Below, in pieces: positions 17,217-24,893 of a stretch of DNA of 64,000 nucleotides; positions within the stretch are counted from its first letter, which is position 1; every line of letters starts with the position of its first letter. The notes under the pieces are model-generated. The model saw nothing but the letters and a program-made list of their open reading frames with translations, ran no database searches and was not told the DNA's origin. The translations under genes were made by a program, and so were the position numbers. Origin of the DNA: Verrucomicrobiota bacterium (GTDB lineage: Bacteria > Verrucomicrobiota > Verrucomicrobiia > CAIQCK01); contig JAPLTX010000016.1 in NCBI GenBank assembly GCA_026397915.1, positions 1 to 64,000 of the forward strand. The letters are read 5' to 3'.

Positions 17217-17499
17217 GACGACATTTGGATCCGTTCTAACGACCGTTGGAACCTGCCAAACGGTCGTTGCCCGGCAGGAAACGGTCGTTTCCTCCGCGCC
17301 AACAGTCGTTTGGTGGATTCCAACGACCGTTGGAGAGCTTCAAACGGTCATTTGCTCGCGTCCAACGACCGTTGCCGTGCAAGAAACGACCGTTTGCCGG
17401 CTGCCAACAGCCGTTACCCCGCGTCCAACGGTCGTTTGGCAGAAAAAAACGACCGTTTTTCAAAAGAAAACGGCCGTTTATTCCCGGGAAAATGCATTT
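17217..17499. repeat. 21-bp-phased array of a self-complementary 10-mer (12 clear + 2 degenerate copies)
   Basis: The core AACGRYCGTT, which is its own reverse complement as a consensus, occurs at 17238, 17259, 17280, 17301, 17322, 17343, 17364, 17385, 17406, 17427, 17448 and 17469. The interval is exactly 21 bp every time. Degenerate cores sit one period outside at both ends (GACGACATTT at 17217 and AAATGCATTT at 17490). The 11-bp spacers are unrelated to each other. No frame is interrupted, so any frame reads as a heptapeptide repeat (for example N-[DGS]-R-x4). However, Asn is always AAC and Arg is CGT in 11 of 12 copies, suggesting conservation of DNA rather than protein. It lies between two secreted-propeller genes. 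Confidence 0.9.
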
Positions 17500-17654
17500 G
17501 AACCATCTGAAAATACGGGTGGTTAGCCAAACCCCCGCATTCCTTGGGTTCCAACACCCTTCGACATGACGCCAAACCTACTTCCACCAACTTCGGCGGC
17601 CTGTGGCCCAGATGCGAGGACGGCAAGTGAGAGTGGATTGGAATCCGGGCCTTC
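17500..17654. other. Intergenic remainder between the 21-bp array and the next gene
   Basis: About 155 bp with no gene, hairpin or promoter that I can support. It is the 3' flank of the minus-strand propeller gene at 17655. Confidence 0.4.
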
Positions 17655-18842
17655 TTAAGGCCGGTATGCCACAACCCGTCCTTCATAGCGGAGAAGAATC
17701 AAACTGAAATCGCGCGTGCAATACACACTCGGCCATGAGTTTTCCCATCCGATGCACCAGATTCTTTTCAAAGTCGCATCTCGGCAAGTTAGACCGTTGC
17801 GGTTCCACGCTAGAAAGAAACGTTCGTCCTTCGACACTGCCTCCAAGTCGCCTTTCGTTTCTGCGATTTTTTGGCCGTTTTGATTTAGTAGAACGAGCGG
17901 CTTGTCATCTTCGGCATGCTCGCGGTCGGTCGCTTGCGGCGACCAACCTGACACCAGAGTGCGACTGCCATCCCCCAAAATGAACGCTCTCGAACCGCTT
18001 AACTTTTTCGTCCACACCGTTTTGCCGTTGAAAGAATACAGAGACAGGGTCTCGTCGGACGAATGGTTGATTTCGTCCACGACGGCGAAATGCTGATAGT
18101 CGCGGCTGGCTGACAGGCTCAGAATGCAGCCAGCCCGTTTCCAAAGCACTTCGCCTGCGCTGTTGAGAACGCCGAGTTGAAACCAGCCTCTCGTTGTAAT
18201 GAGTTTCTTATCGTCCTCGGAAAACCTCAAACCTTCGATAATCGCGTTGTCGAAGTTCACGTGCTGCAACAGTTTTCCCTGATCGTTGACGATGCTAATG
18301 GTGCCTCCGGCCGTTCCAATGGCCAGCCGATCCCCGCAATTGGAAATCGCCAGGGCTTGTGGTGTGCTCTTGAGTGGAACATGCCACTTCCGCCGTCCCA
18401 GCTTGTCCAGCACCCAAACATACCGATAATCGGTCGAGCCTGCTATGGCCAGCCAACGTGCGTCCGGCGCAACCGCGACAGCTTCAACTTTGCGCATCCA
18501 ACGGTTGATGGCGGTGAAGTTCTGTTGCCACAGAAGTTTTCCAGTCTGTGTTTCAAGAAGAGCAAGTCCTTTGTCGGTCAACGCCACGGCGTAGTGCTCG
18601 TCTGGAGAAATGGCGAGCGGCAATTGCGCTTCTCCGGCCAGCGGTTGCCGCCAGATAAGTTTCGGTGGAGACGAGGGCGATTGGTCTTCCGAAGCGTGTG
18701 CTTCGAGAAGAAGACAACAGCCAGCAACCGCTGTAGCGAAAAGGGTGACTCGCAGCGGCGCGTTCCAGAAACAAAGCGCCATCTTCCGCCTTTGCAGACG
18801 AAGCTGTGTTTTATGCTGCGCCATTGTCGCCATCGTGCTCAT
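17655..18842 (-). CDS. Exported WD40/PQQ-type beta-propeller protein
   Basis: 395 residues. After a short N-terminus, a signal-type hydrophobic stretch (LFATAVAGCCLLLEAHAS) is followed by successive blades. Examples are LAISPDEHYAVALTDKGLALLETQTGKLLW, VAVAPDARWLAIAG...VWVLDKLGRRKW, LAISNCGDRLAIGTAGGTISIVNDQGKLL and LSLYSFNGKTVWTKKL, each with the strand pattern of quinoprotein/WD40 repeats. This gives about seven blades in ~330 residues. No catalytic motif is visible, so a binding or scaffold role is likely. Its 5' region (18829-18887) resembles that of the neighbouring propeller gene (17062-17118), suggesting duplicated leaders. Confidence 0.72.
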   Translation of the reverse strand: MSTMATMAQHKTQLRLQRRKMALCFWNAPLRVTLFATAVAGCCLLLEAHASEDQSPSSPPKLIWRQPLAGEAQLPLAISPDEHYAVALTDKGLALLETQTGKLLWQQNFTAINRWMRKVEAVAVAPDARWLAIAGSTDYRYVWVLDKLGRRKWHVPLKSTPQALAISNCGDRLAIGTAGGTISIVNDQGKLLQHVNFDNAIIEGLRFSEDDKKLITTRGWFQLGVLNSAGEVLWKRAGCILSLSASRDYQHFAVVDEINHSSDETLSLYSFNGKTVWTKKLSGSRAFILGDGSRTLVSGWSPQATDREHAEDDKPLVLLNQNGQKIAETKGDLEAVSKDERFFLAWNRNGLTCRDATLKRIWCIGWENSWPSVYCTRDFSLILLRYEGRVVAYRP

Positions 18843-18912
18843 CTGCGTGGCTTGTTGGACCTCGTCGGCATCGTAACGCCTCGCTGCGGCTTCACAAACG
18901 CAAAATCACCCA

Positions 18913-20988
18913 TCACGGATCGCTACGTTTGCTCTCCGCGACGGGAAACATGCTGACGCGGAACTTGGTGCAGCCGTAGGGGACCAGTGTAATGGTGGCG
19001 GGCTTGCCGTCTTTGATCGGCGCGGCGGGGAGCGGCTGAAGCTCGGTGGGCTGCCAGTCGAACTGGCGGGCGGAGAGTTGGAGTTTCAACGGCGCGTTGA
19101 GTTGCCACGACCAATGCTCCGGCAACGTCTGGCGGAGCACCTGCACGTTGCGCGCTGTGGTTGAAACATCCAGCGCGTAGTTGCAGACGGCATCCTTGAC
19201 GGGTTGGTCGGGAGTTTCGTCCGCAATCGGCAGCGCGAACAGCAGCGGGCCGTAATTCACGCTCTCGAACGGGTTGTTCACGTCGGTCTGTCTGGAGAGC
19301 GAGCGTTTCGTGAAATACTTGTCCTGTGGGAACGGCGTCTCGCGGCCCTTGACGATCTCGACGCGCATCGGCAGGCGCAACGTGACGCGGTCGCCGGGCG
19401 TCCAGCAGCGCTGGAGTTTCGCGAAGCCTTTGCTGTCCTTCCGCACCGCGACGGTCTGGCCGTTGAGTTTGAGCGATGGTTGCTGGCACCACGCGGGGAT
19501 GCGCAGGTAGAGCGGGAAGTCCGCTTTCGCGGCCGGCCGGATCGTCAGCCGGATTTCCTCCTCGAACGGGTAGGCCGTCTCGCTCTCGATCTCCACCGGC
19601 ACGCCGCCGGCCACCTGCGCGCGCAACCGGCACGGGCCATACAATGTCGCCGCCACGCCGCGGTCGGCTGTGGCCATCCACATGCCCATGATGTAGTTCG
19701 GCACGATGCGGCTGCTGTTGCCGACGCAGCAGAGCACGGGATGTCCGATGTCCGTGAAACGATAGCTGTCGCCCAGCGCGTTGCCGGGGCAGCCCGGCCG
19801 GTCGCACGGCAGCGACAGGCTCAGGCGGTTCGGACTCTGGTAGTAGCTCATCGTCTGGAAATCGCGCGCGATGGGCGCGGGGCCGGCGTTGAAGAACACC
19901 CGCTCCATCCGGTCGGCCCAGCCGCGCTCGCCGGTGATCCGCAGCAGCGAGCCAAACGTCCACGGCCCGGCGGCGACGTTGCAGGTCTCCACGTTGCGCG
20001 TCGAGCCGATGCCGGCCAGGTATTCCTCGCCGGAGACCAGCCCGATCGGCAGCCCGTGGCGCTCGTCGGACCAGCGGATCGTCGCGAGCGTGGCGTCGAG
20101 AAGTTTGCGGTCGCCGGTCCACGGATACATCAACGCCGGCACGCGGATATTCTCGTAGAAAATGACCGTGTGCCCGTGAACGATCTTGCCGTCGTTCCAC
20201 TGCGCGACGATTTTCTCGAAGCTCGGCCGGCGGATCGCGGCGAGGGCGTTGGCGAGCACCTTCTCGTCGCCGCTCATCATGTAGGTGTCGAGCATCGCGT
20301 CGAGGTTGACCATGCCGTTGACGGGATAAAACACCGGCGAGAACTCCGGCAGCGGATAGTCGCGATAGACCTTCACCAGCGCGTCGAGGATGCGCCGCTC
20401 GCCGGTGGCCTGGTAGTAGGCGACCAATGCGCGGCCCATGTGGGAGTGTGCCCAGTTGTTGAACTGGCCGTTGAACTTGTCCATCTCCACGCTGAGGATG
20501 CCGCGCGGCTGCCAATAAACGAACGACTCGCCGCCGTTGTTGACGCCGTTGACGACGAGGTCGAGCCGCGCGCGGGCCTTCGCGATGAGCTGCGGGTCGT
20601 CGAGGATGTAAGCCAGCCGCACCAGCCCGTCGAGCCAGTAAGCGCACTGTTCCACCGGCCAGCCGACGCCGGGAGCTTTCACGCCGCGCGCCTCGAAGTG
20701 ATAACCCTTGTAACCGTGCTTGAAGACCTCCGCCCGCTCGTCGAGATGCCCGGTGATGCCCGCCGCCGCGTCGCGCGCCCAGTCATTCAACCAGCCGGTC
20801 GGCCGCACCGCGCCCGGTGGCAACGGGATGAAATGGGGTTTGATCTTCGGACCTTTGTCACCCGCAACCAGCGAACGCATGTCGTTGACCACCGCGTCGC
20901 GGACGGTGGTAGCCGTTGCCTGATCGGCTGCCTGCGTCCAGGCGACAGGCAGCATCAACAAGATTCCGACAATTGTTCCGCGTTTCAT
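18913..20988 (-). CDS. GH127-like beta-L-arabinofuranosidase (DUF1680)
   Basis: 691 residues with a signal peptide (residues 1-20, VAWTQA cleavage). The (alpha/alpha)6-barrel signature of DUF1680/GH127 is clear: GWPVEQCAYWLDGLVRLAYILDD, KFNGQFNNWAHSHMGRALVAYYQ, and the catalytic pair. Glu334 in NVETCN and the Cys pair at 420-421 in PVLCCVGNSSR match the acid/base Glu and nucleophilic Cys of the family. A C-terminal beta-sandwich (LTIRPAAKADFPLYLRIPAWC) follows. It probably releases L-arabinofuranose or a related sugar from glycans outside the cytoplasm. The exact linkage cannot be read. It is transcribed in the same direction as the GH32 gene upstream of it, 83 bp apart. Confidence 0.88.
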   Translation of the reverse strand: MKRGTIVGILLMLPVAWTQAADQATATTVRDAVVNDMRSLVAGDKGPKIKPHFIPLPPGAVRPTGWLNDWARDAAAGITGHLDERAEVFKHGYKGYHFEARGVKAPGVGWPVEQCAYWLDGLVRLAYILDDPQLIAKARARLDLVVNGVNNGGESFVYWQPRGILSVEMDKFNGQFNNWAHSHMGRALVAYYQATGERRILDALVKVYRDYPLPEFSPVFYPVNGMVNLDAMLDTYMMSGDEKVLANALAAIRRPSFEKIVAQWNDGKIVHGHTVIFYENIRVPALMYPWTGDRKLLDATLATIRWSDERHGLPIGLVSGEEYLAGIGSTRNVETCNVAAGPWTFGSLLRITGERGWADRMERVFFNAGPAPIARDFQTMSYYQSPNRLSLSLPCDRPGCPGNALGDSYRFTDIGHPVLCCVGNSSRIVPNYIMGMWMATADRGVAATLYGPCRLRAQVAGGVPVEIESETAYPFEEEIRLTIRPAAKADFPLYLRIPAWCQQPSLKLNGQTVAVRKDSKGFAKLQRCWTPGDRVTLRLPMRVEIVKGRETPFPQDKYFTKRSLSRQTDVNNPFESVNYGPLLFALPIADETPDQPVKDAVCNYALDVSTTARNVQVLRQTLPEHWSWQLNAPLKLQLSARQFDWQPTELQPLPAAPIKDGKPATITLVPYGCTKFRVSMFPVAESKRSDP

Positions 20989-21071
20989 GTTCGGTTTCCT
21001 TTCCTCAAATCAGCAACCACCTCTTGGCGTCGGCCGATACCAACACTAACGCGATCAACTCGCAATACCGT

Positions 21072-23240
21072 TTATTTCCACGCCGAGCGTAACTCGTGCG
21101 CCTCCAGTGTTGTGAACTGGGCCGCGCCGCCTTTGATGGAGAGCGCGAGCGACTGGTCCTCTGTCTTCGGAATCACCGGCATCGGCACATAGGTGAGGCC
21201 GTCGCTGGCGAAGACTTCGAACGCGGTGCGATCGGCGTAGATAATGAGGCGCTGCCGGCCGTTGCGGAGCGGCGCGGGGGCACGATGCTTGTTGACGATG
21301 AATTCCTGCTTCGCCGCGTCGTAGGTGATCTCGACGCCGCGCACGTTGAATGTAACCGTGGTGTCTGCTGCGGGCGTGAAGTCGGCGCGCACTTCCAGCA
21401 ACTCACCGTTGACGGCGGCGAACGGGTTCACGTCGCCTTCCTTCAGCGTCCGCGCGCCGAGGCGATGCGATTTCGCGTGCAGCGTCTCCAGTTCCTTCAC
21501 CGGCGTCCACGTGAGGCGCGGACCTTCGGCGGTGCTGATGAGCTTCAGCTCCAGCGGCAGGCTCATTGCCTGATTGAACGGCATGCCCGGCGAGGGCGCT
21601 TGCAGCCAGCCGATCTGGATGCGGCGGCCGTCCTTGGCCGGGATGTCGCTGAACGTCTGTGCGGCGTAGAAGCCCCGCCCGCGATGGCCCTTCAACTTCT
21701 CTGTCTCCGGCGTGAACTTCGCGCCGTCGAACGTGCCGACGCTGTAATCACTGCTCGCGGCGGTCAGCACCCACTTCTTCTTGGTCGCGTCGCCGTCCAC
21801 AGGCAGTTCGAAGAAGTCGGGGCACTCATAGAAGCCCTCGGTCTGGCTCAGCACGGTCCAGTTCTTCAGGTCCGGCGAGCTGAGGAAGTGAATCGTGTCG
21901 CGGCGTGCCGGTTTGCCTTTGGCGTCCTTCTTTTCCGGATCGGGGAAGCCGACGTAGAGCGTCATCACCCACTTCTTGGTCGGCTCGTGCCAGATCACCT
22001 TCGGGTCACGGTTGCCGCCGGTGATTTCCTTCACGATCGGATTGCCACTGAATTTGGTGAAGTTGCGTCCGTCGATGCTGGAGGCGATGCACTGCACCGT
22101 CGGATTGCCAGCGGCGGTGTAGATGAGCACCTGCGGCGGCTTGTCGGCACTACCGAGGCCGCTGGTGTTTTTCCAATCCACGACCGCCGAGCCGCTGAAC
22201 ATCGGCCCCATCTCGTCCGGCGCGAGCTTGTCGCCGAGTTCCTGCCAATGGACGAGGTCGCGGCTGACGGCGTGGCCCCAGTGCATGTTGCCCCACGGGC
22301 AGCCGTAGGGATTGTGCTGGTAGAACAGGTGATACTCGCCGCGATAGAACACCATCCCGTTCGGGTCGTTGTTCCAGCCGCGCTTCGATGAGAAGTGGAG
22401 CTGCGGCCGCAACGGCTCGCGGTAGAGATTTTCCGCGCCTTTGATTTCGTCCGACTGCTCGATCTGTTTCAACGCGGCGGAGTCCTCCGGCAGCCTGTCT
22501 GCCTGCAACGCCACCGTCTTGCCGCGCCACGCGCTCACGTCCATGAACGCCCACCAATCCGGCTCGGCGTTGGCCAGTTCGATGTCGAGCGTCACCTCCG
22601 CCTTGCCATCCACGGAGACGCAGACCTTGCGCTTCGGCGCGCCGTTCTTGATCGGGATATTCAGGTAACGTTTCCCGATCTTGAACTCGCGCTTCTGGTC
22701 GCTCAGCAACGCAGGCGGTTTGCGGTCGGTCAGGACGATGTGATCCACGTTGATGTGGCCCCAACCGCCGGTGGCATTGTCCACGATTTGGATGCGTGCT
22801 GTTTTGCCGGCGAACTCGCCCACGTCCCACGAAGCCGGCGCGAGCGCCTCGCTGCCGCCGGGCTGGACGTTCGGCCCGGTGGCGCTGCAGACGACCTTGC
22901 CGTCCACGAGCAGGTTCATGCACGTCTTGTCCGGCCAGCCGCCGCCACCGGTGAGGAAGCTGATGAACTTCCGCACGATCTTGAACTCCGGCGATGTGAG
23001 CGTGCCGGTCGGCTTGTCGCCGCCGTGGAAACTGTTCACCAGCCCGCGACCGAGATAGCCGCTGACCTTCATCTGATGCGGCAGCGTCCCCTGCGCCGGC
23101 CCCGGTCCGAATGCCCCGCCGGTGGTTTTCCACTGGCCGTAGTCCTTGCCCTCGAAGTCGGCGAGGACGATGTCATCGGCGGCACGAACGGAGAGTATGG
23201 CGAAGGACGCGACCAGCAACAAAAGGAGCAATCTGTTCAT
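21072..23240 (-). CDS. Secreted GH32 family beta-fructosidase (levanase/inulinase type)
   Basis: 722 residues from the ATG at 23240; the upstream in-frame extension runs into the divergent endonuclease III gene and is rejected. Signal peptide residues 1-20. An N-terminal ~250-residue beta-sandwich module (VLADFEGKDYGQWKTTGGAFG...) precedes the five-bladed propeller. The catalytic triad of GH32 is present: nucleophile Asp292 in WNNDPNG, the RDP triad at 411-413 and acid/base Glu472 in YECPDFF. A C-terminal beta-sandwich ends at LRSAWK. It would hydrolyse terminal beta-fructofuranosides of extracellular fructans. The extra N-terminal module may bind carbohydrate. Confidence 0.93.
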   Translation of the reverse strand: MNRLLLLLLVASFAILSVRAADDIVLADFEGKDYGQWKTTGGAFGPGPAQGTLPHQMKVSGYLGRGLVNSFHGGDKPTGTLTSPEFKIVRKFISFLTGGGGWPDKTCMNLLVDGKVVCSATGPNVQPGGSEALAPASWDVGEFAGKTARIQIVDNATGGWGHINVDHIVLTDRKPPALLSDQKREFKIGKRYLNIPIKNGAPKRKVCVSVDGKAEVTLDIELANAEPDWWAFMDVSAWRGKTVALQADRLPEDSAALKQIEQSDEIKGAENLYREPLRPQLHFSSKRGWNNDPNGMVFYRGEYHLFYQHNPYGCPWGNMHWGHAVSRDLVHWQELGDKLAPDEMGPMFSGSAVVDWKNTSGLGSADKPPQVLIYTAAGNPTVQCIASSIDGRNFTKFSGNPIVKEITGGNRDPKVIWHEPTKKWVMTLYVGFPDPEKKDAKGKPARRDTIHFLSSPDLKNWTVLSQTEGFYECPDFFELPVDGDATKKKWVLTAASSDYSVGTFDGAKFTPETEKLKGHRGRGFYAAQTFSDIPAKDGRRIQIGWLQAPSPGMPFNQAMSLPLELKLISTAEGPRLTWTPVKELETLHAKSHRLGARTLKEGDVNPFAAVNGELLEVRADFTPAADTTVTFNVRGVEITYDAAKQEFIVNKHRAPAPLRNGRQRLIIYADRTAFEVFASDGLTYVPMPVIPKTEDQSLALSIKGGAAQFTTLEAHELRSAWK

Positions 23241-23325
23241 GGCGGCATTAGAACGTCTTCGCGCGGCGGAAAGCAATCGCGCTGTGGATGGCGAAACTGG
23301 TAGAAACCGGAAGCGAAGACACGAC

Positions 23326-24060
23326 ATGAAACGCCATCGTTCCGCCCAAGCCCAACTCAAGGCGTTCGTGCGCAGCATCGAGGTGACGCTGCGCAAAGAA
23401 TACGGTGTGCCGAAGGTCGCGCCGGCCCGGACACTGCTCGATGCGCTCGTCGAGACGATCCTCTCACAAAACACGACGGACGTGAACTCCAGTCGGGCAT
23501 TCCGGGCGCTGCGTCGGCGTTATCCGCGCTGGCGTGACGTGCTGGCCGCGCCGACCGAGGAAATCGCGGCGACGATCCGTTCCGCCGGCCTCGCAAACAC
23601 CAAGGCACCGCGCATCAAGATCATCCTCGCCCTTCTTCAGGAAGAACAGGGGCGGCTCAGCCTGAAACACATGGGGCGCATGGGCAACGCCGCCGCGATG
23701 GACTACCTGCTGTCGTTGCCGGGCGTCGGGCCAAAGACAGCGGCCTGCACGCTGCTTTTCGGCATGGGACGGGACATCTTTCCGGTGGACACGCACATCC
23801 ATCGCTTGTGCCGGCGGCTCGGCGTCGTTTCCAGGTTCGCCAACGCCGAGCGCACACAGGACGAGATGGCGTCGCTGTTCCCGAAAGGCCGCGCGCTGTC
23901 GTTGCACGTCAACCTCATCCGTCACGGTCGTCAGATTTGCAAAGCGCAGCGTCCGCAGTGCGGCGGCTGCGTGCTCGCCGGGATGTGCGATTTCATTTCT
24001 GCTCTCAACGTAACTGGCGGGCGAGGCGCCAGCGGGCCACGTGCTACCAAGGTAGGATGA
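23326..24060 (+). CDS. nth: Endonuclease III-type DNA glycosylase/AP lyase
   Basis: 244 residues. It excises oxidised pyrimidines and cleaves abasic sites in base-excision repair. The helix-hairpin-helix LPGVGPKTA includes the catalytic Lys137, and Asp155 in FPVDTHIHR is the second catalytic residue. The [4Fe-4S] ligands are C205-x6-C212-x2-C215-x5-C221, exactly the family spacing. The start at 23326 (MKRHRSAQAQ) avoids overlap with the divergent GH32 gene, leaving 85 bp for both promoters. The C-terminal tail after the cluster (NVTGGRGASGPRATKVG) is longer than usual. It has no functional link to the surrounding carbohydrate genes. Confidence 0.93.
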   Translation: MKRHRSAQAQLKAFVRSIEVTLRKEYGVPKVAPARTLLDALVETILSQNTTDVNSSRAFRALRRRYPRWRDVLAAPTEEIAATIRSAGLANTKAPRIKIILALLQEEQGRLSLKHMGRMGNAAAMDYLLSLPGVGPKTAACTLLFGMGRDIFPVDTHIHRLCRRLGVVSRFANAERTQDEMASLFPKGRALSLHVNLIRHGRQICKAQRPQCGGCVLAGMCDFISALNVTGGRGASGPRATKVG

Positions 24061-24085
24061 GCCGCATGGTATTGGCTATTGCACC

Positions 24086-24113
24086 GGCGCGGACGGCGCG
24101 TAGAATCCGCGCC
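24086..24113 (+). promoter_or_regulatory. Inverted repeat abutting the DUF1080 start codon
   Basis: Perfect 8-bp arms GGCGCGGA (24086-24093) and TCCGCGCC (24106-24113) are separated by 12 bp, and the second arm touches the ATG at 24114. In the mRNA the hairpin would hide the ribosome-binding region. It may be regulatory or a remnant of a palindromic repeat. Confidence 0.45.
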
Positions 24114-24872
24114 ATGAAACTTGTCCCACGTTTCCTGTCCGGTGCCTGCCAAATCGTTTCCCTCACAATCATCGCCACCACAGCGTTTGCCGCCGCCGCT
24201 CCGCCGGGGTTTGTCCCGATCTTCAACGGCAAGGACCTCAGCGGCTGGACCGCGCCGGAGAACGACGGTGGCCACTGGAAGGTTCTCGACGGCGTTATTG
24301 ACTACGACGCGCGCAGCGAGGCCAAGAAGGACAAGAACCTCTGGACTGAAAAGGAGTTCGGCGACTTCACGCTGAAGCTCGACTGGAAGATCAAGGAACT
24401 CCACGGCCTCTACAACATGCCGGAGGTGTTGCCGGACGGCTCGCACAAGAAAGGCCCGGACGGCAAGGATATCCTCACGCCGCGCCCGAACGCCGACAGC
24501 GGCATCTACGTGCGCGGTTTCCCGAAGGCGCAGATCAACATCTGGTGCTGGCCCATCGGTTCAGGCGAGGTCTATGGCTACCGCATGGACAAGAAGATGC
24601 CGCCCGAAGTTCGCGCCGGCGTCACGCCGAAGGTCTGCGCTGACAAGCCCGTCGGACAATGGAACACCTTCGAGATCACGATAAAAGGCGACCGCCTCAC
24701 CGTTGTGCTCAATGGCAAGACCGTTATCAAGAACGCCCAACTGCCCGACGTGCCCGCCAAGGGCCGCATCGGCTTCCAGCACCACGGCGGCTTCGACGTG
24801 AAGAAGAACGAATACTCGCCCGCTTCCAGTCTCATGCAGTTCCGCAACGTGTTCATCAAAGAATTGAATTAA
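24114..24872 (+). CDS. Exported DUF1080 protein (3-keto-disaccharide hydrolase family)
   Basis: 252 residues with a signal peptide (TTAFAAAAPP). The concanavalin-like beta-sandwich of DUF1080 is shown by FVPIFNGKDLSGWTAPENDGGHWKV, LWTEKEFGDFTLKLDWKI, ADSGIYVRG and the C-terminal GRIGFQHHG...FRNVFIKELN. Some members hydrolyse 3-keto-glucosides or 3-keto-disaccharides, while others are uncharacterised; substrate here is unknown. The start at 24114 is preferred because it opens the signal peptide. The next DUF1080 gene begins 21 bp downstream, and the group is probably one transcript with the sulfatase. Confidence 0.85.
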   Translation: MKLVPRFLSGACQIVSLTIIATTAFAAAAPPGFVPIFNGKDLSGWTAPENDGGHWKVLDGVIDYDARSEAKKDKNLWTEKEFGDFTLKLDWKIKELHGLYNMPEVLPDGSHKKGPDGKDILTPRPNADSGIYVRGFPKAQINIWCWPIGSGEVYGYRMDKKMPPEVRAGVTPKVCADKPVGQWNTFEITIKGDRLTVVLNGKTVIKNAQLPDVPAKGRIGFQHHGGFDVKKNEYSPASSLMQFRNVFIKELN

Positions 24873-24893
24873 CCCACAACTCCGAACCAAAAC

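Noticed and set aside
17217-17499. CRISPR array
   Set aside because: The repeat core is only 10 bp with 11-bp spacers, far below CRISPR dimensions, and there are no cas genes in the window.
17205-17501. Gene for a heptapeptide-repeat protein in the 21-bp array
   Set aside because: All three plus frames and a minus frame stay open simply because the period is a multiple of three. Codons of the conserved residues show almost no synonymous variation, and there is no RBS or homologous fold.
18923-20647. 574-residue Arg-rich frame overlapping the GH127 gene
   Set aside because: Out-of-frame shadow of a high-GC gene, with low-complexity Arg/Ala composition and no motifs. The GH127 frame has catalytic residues.
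21072-23474. 800-residue version of the GH32 protein
   Set aside because: The first 78 codons overlap the divergent endonuclease III gene and precede the true signal peptide, which begins at 23240.
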